NCBI GenBank assembly: GCA_038373865.1
Contig: JAXGGA010000039.1
Span: forward strand, 186,001 to 250,000
Length of the DNA: 64,000 bases
Reading direction: 5' to 3'
From: Uloborus plumipes
Taxonomy: Eukaryota; Arthropoda; Arachnida; Araneae; Uloboridae
The position numbers and the translations under genes were made by a program. Below the pieces are notes generated by a model. That model saw only the letters and a list, made by a program, of their open reading frames with translations, did not search any database and was not told the origin of the DNA. Each line of letters begins with the position of its first letter. Positions within the stretch are counted from its first letter, which is position 1. Of the stretch, positions 22,478 through 34,595 are shown one piece after another.

Positions 22478-24649
22478 GTATGTACTAGTATCATTTAGCA
22501 AACTTCTGCTAAACTACATGTAAATAGACATCTATATTCACTAAATCTTTAAACGAATTGACAGTGTATCTATGTACGCGAGAAACTCAGTTGTAAAATA
22601 ATACAACTATGCACGTAGAGATGGCAAATAATCTGGAAACGACACAGATCAGTTCATTTTGTAACAGGTTGTATTAACAAGAAAGCACGAACAGCAAAAC
22701 GTTGACTGCTTGCACGTATTCGCTGATCATATCTATTACAAAATAAAATCATCACATTCCGCTTTCAGCTCATCCGCCATTCTCTGTGGTCGAAATTAAA
22801 AAAAAAAAGTTATAGTTATAAAATTGCATTAGCCAAAATGCAAAGTATCATTATGTCTCTATCTCGCTGACAATACATTTATTTGTTATACATTAGGTTT
22901 TGATAAAGTGAAAAAGCTTTATTTTTAAAGCTTATTAAAAGCAACATTTAGCATTTGCGTAAATGGTGTTCAAGGGGGCCAACTTGGAATTGTCTGTAAC
23001 TTTTAAAGTATGAAATTTTGCGCCGAAACCTTTTAGATATTTTTACATATGCACAAAATGAACGCGTGTATCAAAGTTTATAAAGACCTCATCATCTTTC
23101 CAAAAACCCATATATTAGATATTTATTGTTAATGTATTTTTGCGTTGAAAATAATAATTGAAAGCAGTTCCACATGCAGCGTTTAAATGCTTTATAAGCA
23201 TTTTAAAATGGTTGCCGAAACGCAGAAAATTCGTTTACAGCATGTCTGAAACAAATTACTCTCTAGAATGCGAATAAAAACTTTTAAACTTTGTTTGTGT
23301 CCTGATGAGTACCGAATACCTTAATAATTCAACTGCAATTCTTTTCTGCAGATCCATGAAATTACAATAGTGACTACTTAATCTATAGTTGTTTAGCCCA
23401 TTTATGCCCAGTAGCCTAAAAACGGGACGCTTGTTAGTTACTGCATACAAAAAATTGTAATGAGTATATAATTTTACTAAAACAGTTTTTCACAAGTTAA
23501 ATAGTCTTTCTTCTTGAGAAAACCAGATAGAGCCACGATTTTGGATATCAGAGTTTATTTATTGACAACTATTTTCAGACAAATCAGTCAAACAACGATC
23601 CAGCATGGGTAGCCCCAGAAAGTAAGTTTTTTTTGAGAGCATATTTTTCATAAAACTAAACTATTTTCAAATGATTTGCTTAAAATTGATCACAGATGCC
23701 TTCTGTAATGTTACTTTGCAAAAGTATAGTCAAGTAAGGTCGTATTATGCTCACATATCTGCAAAATATCCCATAAACAGGACGTTATATAACTTAATAA
23801 ATATGGCAACGGCGAACTATTTTAAGCCTAAAATGTATGTAAACCATTCCAACTAAGAGTTGTAAGCAGATAAAAATTGAAAAACATTGTAAATAAACTT
23901 CGGCATAAATGGTTTAAATCCGGTACATAATGCAAGACCTAAATATTCAGAAAATATTGTTAACTATCAGGTATTATTGCGTAAAGCTCATAAGAATTTA
24001 CCAGAACATTCAGTAAATATTGTAATATGAAGACATACATGCTAAGCTTTGGTTTCTTTAAAAACGGTACCGTCCATGCAATTTTAATTTACTGTCGAAA
24101 ATTTGTTTAGTTAATAGTAACACGCGCTCAATTTATGGTACAAGTACTTAGTTGGTGTCAATTAGTTAATAAATCATCCTTCAGCTTGAAGCAAACTTTC
24201 TCTTTTCTTTACTGAAGTTCATAATTACGTCTTTGAAAAGGATGTCAAAATGTGAGATGGAATATTTTACTTAAAATTCTTGGTAGTAGCTACTAAAAAT
24301 TGGTCCTAATAGTAAACTTAAGATGACGGCGATTTAAAATGTACATAAACGTTTTGAATGTGATCAAAAGCTGAATTATTTTATCGATTTCTGCTATTTA
24401 AAGTTTGCAAATGCTCATTTTTAAAATCATAGCCATTTACATTAGTTTTATTCAAGAAATGATCAGATCAAACAGTAATGTATTTGTACTGTTTGACTAT
24501 GTAAAATAAATGTCTTTTAAAGCTTATAAGGGCACTTATAGAGGCATTAATGAAATTGATTCTGACGCACTACAAAAAAAAATATTGGTTTAAGAGAAAG
24601 GAACAGCAATTACGGTGTAGTACATCACATAATACATAATATATACATC

Positions 24650-25392
<743 letters not shown>

Positions 25393-26818
25393 CTGGCGGA
25401 AAAAAAATCCCAACACCAAGAAAGACTTGTGTTAGATAAACGAAATTTGGTAGGCGTGTTTATACAACTGAAAGATGACATCGATTGAAATTTCGTGTTC
25501 CGCGCGTAAGTGTGGCGCAGCTGGCGTCACTCAGAACATGCACATAAGGCTTGTTTTAAAAGCGTGTTGTGAAGCTCGTGTGTATTATTTTTCCGTTAAA
25601 TTGGACGAATTGCGTTCATGTTAGCCAGGAATACCTTTTAAGAAGACGAAGAAGACATTATCAACAGCTCACCGAGTTTAAACGAGGTCGTACGAATTGG
25701 CTACGAGAAGGTGGATTTTCATTTCGCGATATTGCAGAAAGACTTGGGTGGGAATGTTTCGACCATGCATGATTATTGGAAGCTATGGGCAAGGGATGGT
25801 ACTACCTCAAGAAGATCGAGTTCCGAACTGCCACGTGGCATGACTGAGAAGGAAGATCGCCGAATCTTGCGTACGGCTGCGGCGCATCGTACTGCATCTG
25901 CGACTGACATTCGAGCTGCAGTTGGTACCGTCGTGGCCCAAGGAACGGTAAGAAACTGTTTACTTCAAGGACAGCTCCGAGCCAGGCAGCCTGTAGCCGG
26001 TATTCCATTGACTGCAAACCATTGCCTTTTCCGACGGCAGTGGTGCCACGACAGAGCTCACTGGAGGTCGGAGTGGAGATCTGTTGCAATTTTTAATGAA
26101 AACAGATTCTGAATTAGTGCCAGTGGTGGCTGTATATTGGTCAGAAGGAGGCCAGGGGACCGCCTGCATCCAAGCGGTCTACGGCCTAGACACACTTGAC
26201 TCACACCTGGAGTTATGGTCTCTGGAGCAATTTCCTACGACAGCAGGGACATTCTTGTGGTTATCACAAACTCACTACTGACTAAAAATTTGTCGTCAGT
26301 CTGTTAATTTAACCAGTAGTACAGCCCTTCATGAGTAGCATTTAAGGGGGCGTTTTCCAACCGGATAACGCTCGCCCTCACATCGCTGCTGTAACGCAAT
26401 GCTCTACAGAGTGCTGACATGTTACCATGACCTGCAAAATCACCAGGTCTGTCTCCAATTGATAACGTATGGGATATCATGGGATGGCACCTCGAGCATC
26501 ATCCACAGTCAGCAATGACGGTCCTAGTATTGACACAGCAAGTGCAACAAGCATGGAACTCCATACCACAAAGGGACATTCGGCACCTGTATGACATAAT
26601 GCATGCACGCTTGCAGGCTTGCCTTCAAAATTCTGGAGGTTACACCATCTATTAAATTAACATAATTTCACATTCGCACAGCATTTTCTTGAGCTTAAAT
26701 GAGCCAGTGATCTTGTACATTTAATCAATTAAACATGTTAACTAGACAATTGCATTACCCAAATTTCATTACTCTACGGCAATTTTTTCTTGTTGTTGGG
26801 ATTTTTTTCCCGCCAGTG
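25393..26818 (+). mobile_element. Tc1-like transposon, degenerate
   Basis: The ends CTGGCGGAAAAAAAATCCCA and (other strand) CACTGGCGGGAAAAAAATCC form a terminal inverted repeat that continues CAACA. AT repeat, hence TA, lies on both sides. The body is 1.43 kb and holds a broken Tc1-family transposase. Confidence 0.85.
25637..26655 (+). pseudogene. Tc1-family transposase pseudogene
   Basis: The order of motifs is that of a Tc1 transposase but the frame is broken. The helix-turn-helix part reads RRRRRHYQQLTEFKRGRTNW and then FSFRDIAERLG. A frameshift near 25745 moves to GNVSTMHDYWKLWARDGTTS and the linker MTEKEDRRILRTAAAHRTAS. The first catalytic motif, normally SDESRF, is NENRF near 26096, so the aspartate is lost. 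The second aspartate survives in FQPDNARPH near 26356. The third motif is SPIDNVWD, with D where E is expected, and the tail is HARLQACLQNSGGY. Several further stops lie between. Non-functional. Confidence 0.85.
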
Positions 26819-26866
26819 TATATATATATAGATATATATATATATACATCTTAATATATATATATA
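26819..26866 (+). repeat. Interrupted (AT)n with tacatctta unit
   Basis: The stretch contains tacatcttaatatatata, also found at 24643-24660 just before the other AT tract in this intron. The shared unit suggests that the two AT tracts are related, by duplication or by belonging to the same element family. Confidence 0.7.
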
Positions 26867-27515
26867 CAGGGTGTCCACTCCAATCGTGGACCAATAGCTA
26901 ATTTCTAAACCGTTAGAGATAAGCATATAGTTTATTTAGGAAAAAATCTCCAAATTATGAAAGGAATTTTGGGTCTATTCAATGTTTTTCAAAAAATCAA
27001 ATTTTGAAAGAGTTATGAAATTCAAATTTTTATACAGCCCCCCAGTCCTATCAATCATATTTAGTAAAACATTCTTGACACTGTAACGTTTAAAACTAAA
27101 AAAAAATCACTGTTCTACGACAAAAATTGACCGAGTTATGACGTTTTAAAAAATCAAGATTTTGATGGATTTCGCATACGGTCCCTTCAGCGAGCTCTCG
27201 ATGACGTCATGAAACAATGCAAATCTTGATTTTTAAACGTCATAACTCGGTCAATTTTTGTGGTGGAAGAGTGATTTTTTTTTTAGTTTTAAACGTTATA
27301 GTGTCAAGAATGTTTTACTAAATATGATTGATAGGACTGGGGGGCTGTATAAAAATTTAAATTTCGTAACTCTTTCAAAATTTGATTTTTTGAAAAACAT
27401 TGAATAGACCCAAAATTCCTTTCATAATTTGGAGAATTTTTCCTAAATAAACTATATGCTTATCTCTAACGGTTTAGAAATTAGCTATTGGTCCACGATT
27501 GGAGTGGACACCCTG
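26867..27515 (+). mobile_element. Palindromic element, 649 bp, copy A
   Basis: Almost the whole element is one inverted repeat. The left arm starts CAGGGTGTCCACTCCAATCG and the right arm is its near-exact reverse complement, each arm about 290 bp. TA flanks each end (26865-26866 and 27516-27517). A central core of about 60 bp, running from GATGGATTTCGCATACGG to ATGACGTCATGAAACAATGC, is not palindromic and sets the orientation. No open frame of use is present. A second copy at 56976-57626 has the core in the opposite direction. It behaves like a Tc1/mariner-mobilised foldback element. Confidence 0.88.
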
Positions 27516-27517
27516 TA

Positions 27518-28272
27518 TACTCTTCAGCTACTGAACCGATTTTAACCAAATTTTGCACGCAGTTTCAGTTTGGTCCAACTTAAATGATAGGATAGTTTTT
27601 AGCTCAATTTAGGACCGCAATATATTTTTTATTGCAAATTATCTATTTAGCTACCAGCTTTTCTGTATTCTTGGCTAAGCCTTTTTACTAACCCTTTTTT
27701 GACACCTCCATGGCTGAGCGACATAAAGCACACGTTCTGGCAGCCCCCGGAACGCAGTAAACAGGTTGTAAGTTAGCGGTGCGCTGAGTGTACTTTTTTG
27801 TGAAGTAAATTATAAACAAACACGTTACTTCCCTTGAAATTTATATGTGATAAGCTGTCAGAAACGATTGTCACTTAAGAGTTTTTACTCCTCTGAGGCT
27901 GAGAGGTGAAAAGCGCTTGGTGGGATAGCTCTTGGACTGCATTTAAGTGGCTGTTCTTCTTACTACTATTATATATACAAAAGTTTGTTTGAATGGGTTT
28001 ATGGATGGAGCAGTCAGTTGATAAGCAGTCCGAAAAAAAATTCTTTTTAACCAAGCCTTTTTGGGGCCTCTGTCGCCATGCGACATAAAGCACATGTTCT
28101 GACAGCTTCTTGAGCGCAGTAAAATAGGTTGTAAATACAGAAACAATAATGAATGATTAATGTAGGTACTTAGTTTTTTTTTGTAACTTCCAATTAAAAA
28201 AAAACTTAATAAATTCGAAAATTTGCTTATTTATTGCCTTTAAGGCGGAACAGAGTTCACCGGGTCAGCTAG
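27518..28272 (+). mobile_element. Helitron segment with 3' terminus
   Basis: The right end has a short hairpin (GGAAC...GTTCACC) followed by GGGTCAGCTAG, then T. This is the Helitron 3' signature: hairpin, about 10 nt, CTRR, insertion before T. The left part (ACTGAACCGATTTTAACCAA) resembles the 5' region of short Helitrons, but the true 5' end is obscured by the palindromic element and AT repeat. Two internal blocks at about 27700-27775 and 28060-28135 repeat the phrase CGACATAAAGCACA-GTTCTG. No Rep/helicase coding is present. Confidence 0.65.
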
Positions 28273-28277
28273 TATAT

Positions 28278-28855
28278 TGTAACGAGTCCGTAGCACCTTC
28301 AACTTTCTTCAAATGAGCATTCCAATCTTGAGGAAGTAACTATAAATTTATTTACAAGTATGTACACTATTTACAATAAGAGCAGCAAACACTACACTGT
28401 ACTCTCAACAGTAATTCAGCACCACGTATCTAACGTGAACAGTAATTAAGCAATTACAAAAGCAAAACAAACATTCGCCCAAGCGAATAGCGAATAAAAC
28501 GAGTCACCAGAATCAAATCTGAAAACAACTGACTGACTTGTGTTCAAGGCCAGCTATTTATACACGGAAAGAAATGTCCACAATATTCGAGAAAAACCTG
28601 GAATATTTTGTTTCATTCCTAACATTACGTAATCCATTCACAAATTCTAGCGATAAGAAAAAAACCACGCGAAAATGTCTTCACGCTTATTAAAGTTAGG
28701 GCAAGTGTAAAAACTACAAAGTGTTACAGGGCCGGTATACTAGTGATAAAGGTGATATCTTCAGATACTTTTGCAACATGACGTCAGATAAAACCAAAAC
28801 TAATGAAAATGATTCAAGGCAGGAAAAACAACAACTATTTACAAGATTTGTAACA
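28278..28855 (-). repeat. 3' LTR of Gypsy element (578 bp)
   Basis: Read on the minus strand it starts TGTTACAAATCTTGTAAATA and ends GAGTCCG-type sequence closing in GTTACA. It matches the 5' LTR closely but lacks 32 bp that the 5' LTR has after position 34052. That segment is bounded in the 5' LTR by short direct repeats (gcag), pointing to a slippage deletion. The solo LTR at 24747 keeps the segment, so its loss here is derived. Confidence 0.93.
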
Positions 28856-28872
28856 TTGCCCCCTTCCCAAGG
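28856..28872 (-). other. Polypurine tract of Gypsy element
   Basis: On the minus strand the sequence just before the 3' LTR reads CCTTGGGAAGGGGGCAA. It is purine-rich and abuts the LTR directly, as needed for plus-strand priming. Confidence 0.8.
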
Positions 28873-29087
28873 ACTGCACGTCCCGGGCAGTACAATCCCC
28901 AGAAAGGAAGCAAGGGAAAACTTACAGATACACACATTACATGATGACCAATCATAAACATGATAAACAATAACAATGAGAACATGAAAGAAATAATAAC
29001 ATTGATAAAGTAATATTACAAACAATTAAAGGCAAAAGTTATTTACAAAATTTACAAACAAATTACCATGGTAGCTTTAGATTTATT

Positions 29088-32000
29088 TTACGAACTATGG
29101 CCATAGTATGGGGCAAGCCGATCATAATGTACAACCCTAGGTTTTGAATGTGATGACTTCTGGATCCTCACTACGACGTCGTTCAGCCGGTGAAGGACTG
29201 TGTAGGGTCCATCCCAATGCGACTGCAATTTGGGTGACAGACCTTTACGTCGGATGGGATTCCATAGCCACACCTTGTCACCTTCTTGAAAGTCATGGCC
29301 AGTGGACATTGTGTCGTATCGGGTCTTCATTTTCTCCGTCACGATGTTGATTCGCTCCCGTGCGAAGTGATGAACGTCCTCCAACCGGGCCTGGAGATCC
29401 TGGACGTACTCCTCAGGCGATGAAGGCGCATCTGGAGGGAGACCGAAGACGAGATCACAAGGCAGCCGAAGCTCTCGGCCGAAGAGCATCTGTGATGGGG
29501 AATATCCGGTGGTCTCGTGGACAGCACTGCGGTAGGCCAGCAGGAACAGAGGAAGTTTCTTGTCCCAATCCTGTTGATTTTTGGAGACCATAAGCGAGAG
29601 ATTATTAAGGATTGTCCTGTTGAATCTCTCCACCATGCCGTCCGATTGTGGGTGTAATGGTGTCGTTCGAGTTTTCTCAATTTTGAGGATATCACATAGG
29701 CCCTTAAACACAGCAGAGATGAAGTTTCTTCCCTGATCGGAATGGATCTGCAAAGGTGTCCCATATCTCGAGATCCAATGCTGGACTAGAGTCTCTGCTA
29801 CAGTGGTAGCTTCTTGATCCGGAATGGAATATGCTTCGGGCCATTTGGTGAAATAGTCAATGGCAACGAGGATGTATTTGTTCCCATCAGTAGTTTTCGG
29901 TAGAGGACCAAGAATGTCGATCCCGATTCGTTCGAAAGGAGCTCCTACGTTGTAAATATGTAGCTTCCCGCGGCTTCTTCTCTTCGGTCCTTTACGGGCA
30001 GCACATGCGTCACAAGAATGACACCACTTCTCTACGTCATCCTTCGCCTTGCTCCAGAAGAAGCGCTCTCGAACCTTGTGGAGGGTTTTCAGGATACCAA
30101 AGTGTCCTCCAGTCGGACTACTGTGCAATTCCTTTAGAACGTCTGGAATTCTTGATCTGGGAAGGAGTAACTGCCATTTGAATGCTTTACCATCGTCAGA
30201 TTCCCATTTCCGATACAGGACGCCATTTCTCAACTGGAGAGATTTCCATAGAGCCCAGTATCTTTTCGTTGCAGGACTGTAGATAGAAATGTCTTGCCAA
30301 CTAGGTCGCCGACTGTCTTTTTCCATTAACTCTATGATAGGCTTTAGGTCTGGGTCTTCAAACTGATCTTTTCTAACTTGGTCGTCACTCCATTGATCAG
30401 GATCTGAAGATGATGAAGTAGCAGTAACTTGACAGGCAGTAGGGATTGTCGTCCCGTACTGTTTCTCAATTCGGGAGCACTAATGGCAGTTCTCGGAACA
30501 AGGTCTTCTTGATAATGCGTCAGCATTACCGTGTGACAAACCTTTTCGGTGCTTAATCTCGATGTCATATTCCTGGAGCCGCTGTATCCACCTGGCTACC
30601 TGGCCCTCTGGATTCTTGAAATTCAAAAGCCAAGTTAAAGAGGCATGATCGGTCCGGAGCAGGAATTTACGGCCGTAGAGGTAATGATGGAAATGTTCTA
30701 CAGCTTTAACTATGGCGAGCAATTCCTTTCTCGTGACACAATAATTTCGCTCCGACTTGGATAAGCATTTGCTCCAGTAGGCGATGACATGTTCGTTACC
30801 GTCTATTTCTTGAGATAAAACAGCTCCAACGCTCTCGTGGCTCGCATCAGTGTCAAGTATGAAGGATTTTCCAGGCTGAGGATAAGAGAGAATAGGCGTT
30901 GATGTTAAAGCCTCCTTCAGCTGTAGAAATGCATCCTCGCATTCTTTGGACCATTCAAATTTTTGTTTACTCTCCGTCAGCTTATGCAAAGGTCGTGCAA
31001 TGTTGGAAAAACCCTTCACAAACTTCCTGTAGTACGTGCAGAGCCCCAGGAAACTTCGCAGCTGATGGACATTTTCGGGGCGGCTCCAATTCTTGACTGC
31101 TGATACCTTGTCTGGATCTGTTCGTACACCCTCTGAAGAGATAATGTGACCAAGGTAGTTCACCTCACGGCGGAACAAGTTACATTTGGACGGGCTTAAC
31201 TTCAAGTTGGCTTCCTTAAGCTTTTGCAGCACCTTCCTAAGATTAGCCAAATGTTCCTCAAAACTGCGTCCTATGATGATGATGTCATCCAAGTAGACAA
31301 GACAGGATTCATAAGAGAGTCCTCGTAGCACTGATTCCATAAGACGCTCGAACGTGGCTGGAGCATTGCAGAGGCCAAAGGGTATCACTTTAAACTGCCA
31401 CTAGCCTTGTCCGGTTGTAAACGCCGTCTTCTCTCGGTCGTCGGGGTGTATCTCCACCTGCCAGTAGCCGCTCTTTAAATCCAGGGTAGAAAACCACTTG
31501 TGTCCGGAAAGGGTGTCCAGAGTGTCATCGATCCGTGGAAGAGGGTAACTGTCCTTCTTGGTGATGTCATTCAGGCGTCGGTAATCAACACAAAATCTGG
31601 TGGAGCCGTCTTTCTTTCGGACCAAGACGATAGGGGATGCCCAAGGACTGGATGAGGGTTCGATGACGTCATTCTCCTGCATCTCTTTCAAGAGGATCTC
31701 AACCTCTTCCTTCTTGGCAAACGGTAGTCGTCTTGGATGCTGCTTGATAGGGGGATGATCTCCAGTGTCGATCCTATGCTGCGTTAAACTCGTGCGACCA
31801 ACATCCTCGGATGTAGATGAAAACACCTGCTTGAAGTTGTCCACCAATTTTTCCGCAGCGTATCTTTGATCCTTCGATAATGGTGCACTCCCAATTAATT
31901 TCGAAGTCAAGGACTCGGAAGACACAGTCTCGGAGGAATCAATTCTTCTGATGATGCAGTTTACGGGAGTACAGGTTGTCAACACTTCTCCTTTCTTAAT

Positions 32001-32683
32001 ATTCCTCGGTCTTTCACTCACATTGGCGACTCTCACAGGAACTGCATTCCTTGAAAGGTCCACAAGCGTAGATGCCACTAGTACTCCTTTTGGGCTATTA
32101 CTCTGGTTAGGATATTCAATTAGGCCGAATTTAAAGCTGTTGTTTTCCTTGATGGAGCCAGGTATTAGTATTTCTGATCTTGGGGGAATCAATAAATCTG
32201 TTTGGGCTATTATTTGATGAGCGGATTTTAAGTTATTTTCAGCGTTGAAAATTGCTATGTCTTCCCTCATCGAGTGCAGCTCATTATTTTTAAAGTCGAT
32301 AGAAAAATCAAATGTTTTCAAAAAGTCCAGTCCGAGAATGAAGGGATCTGTAATGTCAGCGACAAATGCCGTGTGATGGTAAGTGGCGCTTCCGAACATT
32401 ATTTCTAAGTTCACTTTTCCTTCAATCTCGATTTTGTCACCTGTCACAGTTTGAAGAGTAACACAGGGCGGCGTCCATAAGATCTTGAGTCCAAATTGAC
32501 GAGCCACATCAGTCTTAATAATGGTAACGTTGGCTCCTGTGTCCACAATCATTTCTCAGGGAAACCCATTCACATAAGCGTAAATGAAGAGTCCGTTGCA
32601 GCCGCCACTTCTTGAAGAAATCTGGAAAACTTTAGGATGGGGCTCGTTCCAATTTGGCGACCTCCGCCCCGCGAGATTGCCAT
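29088..32683 (-). pseudogene. pol: Gypsy pol (protease-RT-RNase H-integrase), three in-frame stops
   Basis: One continuous reading frame, in -1 relation to gag, runs from the gag end to 29088. Protease has DTGA in MIVDTGANVTII. RT has DLKSGYWQVEI and the catalytic YLDDIIIIG. RNase H has FILDTDASHESVGAVLS. Integrase has the H-H-C-C finger ending CHSCDAC, then the D,D,E residues in GIDILGP, HSDQGRNF and VERFNRT, and a GPY/F-type tail (WDGPYTVLHRLN). Stops: TGA at 32556-32558 just before the protease site, TAG at 31401-31403 inside RT, TAG at 30480-30482 between RNase H and integrase. No other frame break was found. Probably dead by point mutation. Confidence 0.93.
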
Positions 32684-32686
32684 AGC

Positions 32687-33847
32687 TTAGTTTTCCTGAG
32701 CTGGAGAGGAAGAGGTACCCTTCCCTCTTGTTTCTTGGCGGGCTTCGCAGTTCCTTCGTACGTGGCCCTCACCGCCACATTTCCAGCACTTCAGTGGTTG
32801 TCCACTTTGGTCTTTGCGAGTCTTCTTCAGGGTCCCCAAGATCTCTTTGATTTGTCGCTCAACTTCCGAGAGACGAGTTGAGTTTGAATCCTGGACACTT
32901 ACTTCCACGCCCCTGATTGAGTGGCGATCCTTACGGGATGTTTGCTGTGCAGCCTCGAACTTCATTGCGTAGACCAGACCGGATTTAAGATCTTTGATGT
33001 CCGCCATCCGGAGAGCCGTCTGAATTTCTGGATTTCGCACTCCATCTATGAAGTAGTTCAGGGCCAGGCTATCGCGAACATCCGAAGGACAGTTCGAGAA
33101 GGCGAGATGGGAAAGCCTCTCAACGTCTGCTGCAAAAACTTGCAAAGTCTCTCCAGCTCTCTGGAGTCGGGATTTGAGCTGAAGTTGGCTGAATTCTTTT
33201 TGGCAGGATTCGCCAAAGCGAAGCTCCAAGGCCGATGATAAGGCTTCGAAGTCATGGTGCTTGTCCTCTGGGAAGGTCTGTAGTATATCAGCTGCATCCC
33301 CTCTCAGCGAGGCTGCAAGTTGACAGGCTTTCGTGGAAGAGTCCCAGGAGTTTGCTTCTGCAACGATGAGGAACTGCTTCTTGTAAATATTCCACGAGGT
33401 CTTCCCGTCAAACGTAGCCAGTTTGATGGATGGACGAGAAGTTCCAGCTGCAGCTACACAGTCACTTGAGTTGTTGGAGGATGCTGATAACTTCGATTCA
33501 AGTTCTTTAATTTTCTTTTCAACATTGTTTTCTACTGTGGTGATTCGATTCTCAACGCTGTCAACTTTCTCTTCCAGAGCCTCCACTTTATTTTCCACAT
33601 TGGTAAATTTACTTTCCACCAAACTTTTCATTGACGTTAAATCGCTTTTAATTTCTTCAGCTAGATCATTTTTCAATTGTTCTTGATTAGTTGCCAGATC
33701 AATTTTTAATTGTTCTTGATTAGTAGCCAGTTCATTCTTTATTTGCTCTTGATTTGCAGCCATGCTCGCAGTCATGTCACTTTTAACAGCGTTGATAGCA
33801 TCAAGGAGTTTTTTCAGTTGTTCCTCCATTGCTCGAGTAATCACCAT
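32687..33847 (-). CDS. gag: Gypsy gag polyprotein
   Basis: This is an open frame of 386 codons starting MVITRAMEEQLKKLLDAINA. Residues ~15-130 are a long predicted coiled coil with internal repeats of the type ATNQEQLK-DL, three in a row, then heptads such as VENRITTVENNVEKKIKELE. The middle (about 145-300) has the usual retrotransposon capsid features, including WNIYKKQFLIVAEANSWD and CQLAASLRGDAADIL. A single CCHC zinc knuckle CWKCGGEGHVRRNC lies near the C-terminus. It would package element RNA into particles. Start chosen as the first ATG, 97 bp inside the 5' LTR. It looks intact, unlike pol. Confidence 0.92.
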   Translation of the reverse strand: MVITRAMEEQLKKLLDAINAVKSDMTASMAANQEQIKNELATNQEQLKIDLATNQEQLKNDLAEEIKSDLTSMKSLVESKFTNVENKVEALEEKVDSVENRITTVENNVEKKIKELESKLSASSNNSSDCVAAAGTSRPSIKLATFDGKTSWNIYKKQFLIVAEANSWDSSTKACQLAASLRGDAADILQTFPEDKHHDFEALSSALELRFGESCQKEFSQLQLKSRLQRAGETLQVFAADVERLSHLAFSNCPSDVRDSLALNYFIDGVRNPEIQTALRMADIKDLKSGLVYAMKFEAAQQTSRKDRHSIRGVEVSVQDSNSTRLSEVERQIKEILGTLKKTRKDQSGQPLKCWKCGGEGHVRRNCEARQETRGKGTSSSPAQEN

Positions 33848-33922
33848 AAAATTCTGAAGTCAAAAAGTCCTTAGGAAGAAAAGTCCGAGTTCACAGGTAA
33901 TTCCAAGAAAGTCCTTGAAGAT

Positions 33923-33940
33923 GCCCCACGTTGGGCGCCA
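33923..33940 (-). other. Primer-binding site of Gypsy element
   Basis: Four bases inside the 5' LTR the minus strand reads TGGCGCCCAACGTGGGGC. A TGG start and this spacing are typical of a primer-binding site matching a tRNA 3' end. I do not assign the tRNA. Confidence 0.75.
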
Positions 33941-33944
33941 AAAT

Positions 33945-34550
33945 TGTAACGAGTCCGTAGCACCTTCAACTTTCTTCAAATGAGCATTCCAATCTTGAGG
34001 AAGTAACTATAAATTTATTTACAAGTATGTACACTATTTACAATAAGAGCAGAAAACAATTGCTAAACATCAGCAATTAGGCAGCAAACACTACACTGTA
34101 CTCTCAACAGTAATTCAGCACCACGTATCTAACGTGAACAGTAATTAAGCAATTACAAAAGCAAAACAAACATTCGCCCAAGCGAATAGCGAATAAAACG
34201 AGTCACCAGAATCAAATCTGAAAACAACTGACTGACTTGTGTTCAAGGCCAGCTATTTATACACGGAAAGAAATGTCCACAATATTCGAGAAAAACCTGG
34301 AATATTTTGTTTCATTCCTAACATTACGTAATCCATTCACAAATTCTAGCGATAAGAAAAAAACCACGCGAAAATGTCTTCACGCTTATTAAAGTTAGGG
34401 CAAGTGTAAAAACTACAAAGTGTTACAGGGCCGGTATACTAGTGATAAAGGTGATATCTTCAGATACTTTTGCAACATGACGTCAGATAAAACCAAAACT
34501 AATGAAAATGATTCAAGGCAGGAAAAACAACAACTATTTACAAGATTTGT

Positions 34551-34554
<4 letters not shown>
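33945..34554 (-). repeat. 5' LTR of Gypsy element (610 bp)
   Basis: It matches the 3' LTR at 28278-28855 with an extra 32 bp. In plus-strand coordinates it begins TGTAACGAGTCCGTAGCACC and ends TTTGTAACA at 34554. It is the transcription start side of the element, pointing away from the Ig9a exon that begins 41 bp further right. Confidence 0.93.

Positions 34555-34582
<28 letters not shown>
34555..34582 (+). repeat. (AT)n microsatellite at acceptor
   Basis: A short AT repeat lies between the LTR end and the terminal ataattacattttag of the intron. It is the insertion site of the retrotransposon and now forms most of the intron's last 41 bases. Confidence 0.9.
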
Positions 34583-34587
<5 letters not shown>

Positions 34588-34595
34588 CATTTTAG

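Larger units (their letters stand above)
28278..34554 (-). mobile_element. Ty3/Gypsy LTR retrotransposon, antisense to Dscam
   Basis: The 6.3-kb element is complete in layout: LTR (33945-34554, the 5' LTR), primer-binding site, gag, pol with protease, reverse transcriptase, RNase H and integrase in that order, polypurine tract, LTR (28278-28855, the 3' LTR). The integrase-last order defines Ty3/Gypsy. LTRs begin TG and end CA. Flanks are ATAT on both sides, compatible with a 4-bp target duplication. The LTRs are nearly identical apart from one 32-bp deletion, so insertion is fairly recent. gag is open, but pol carries three in-frame stops. No env-like frame lies between pol and the 3' LTR. 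Confidence 0.95.

Noticed and set aside
28714..29025. Possible env-like frame between pol and the 3' LTR of the Gypsy element
   Set aside because: Most of it is antisense LTR and polypurine-tract sequence; there is no signal peptide, transmembrane or fusion-type pattern.
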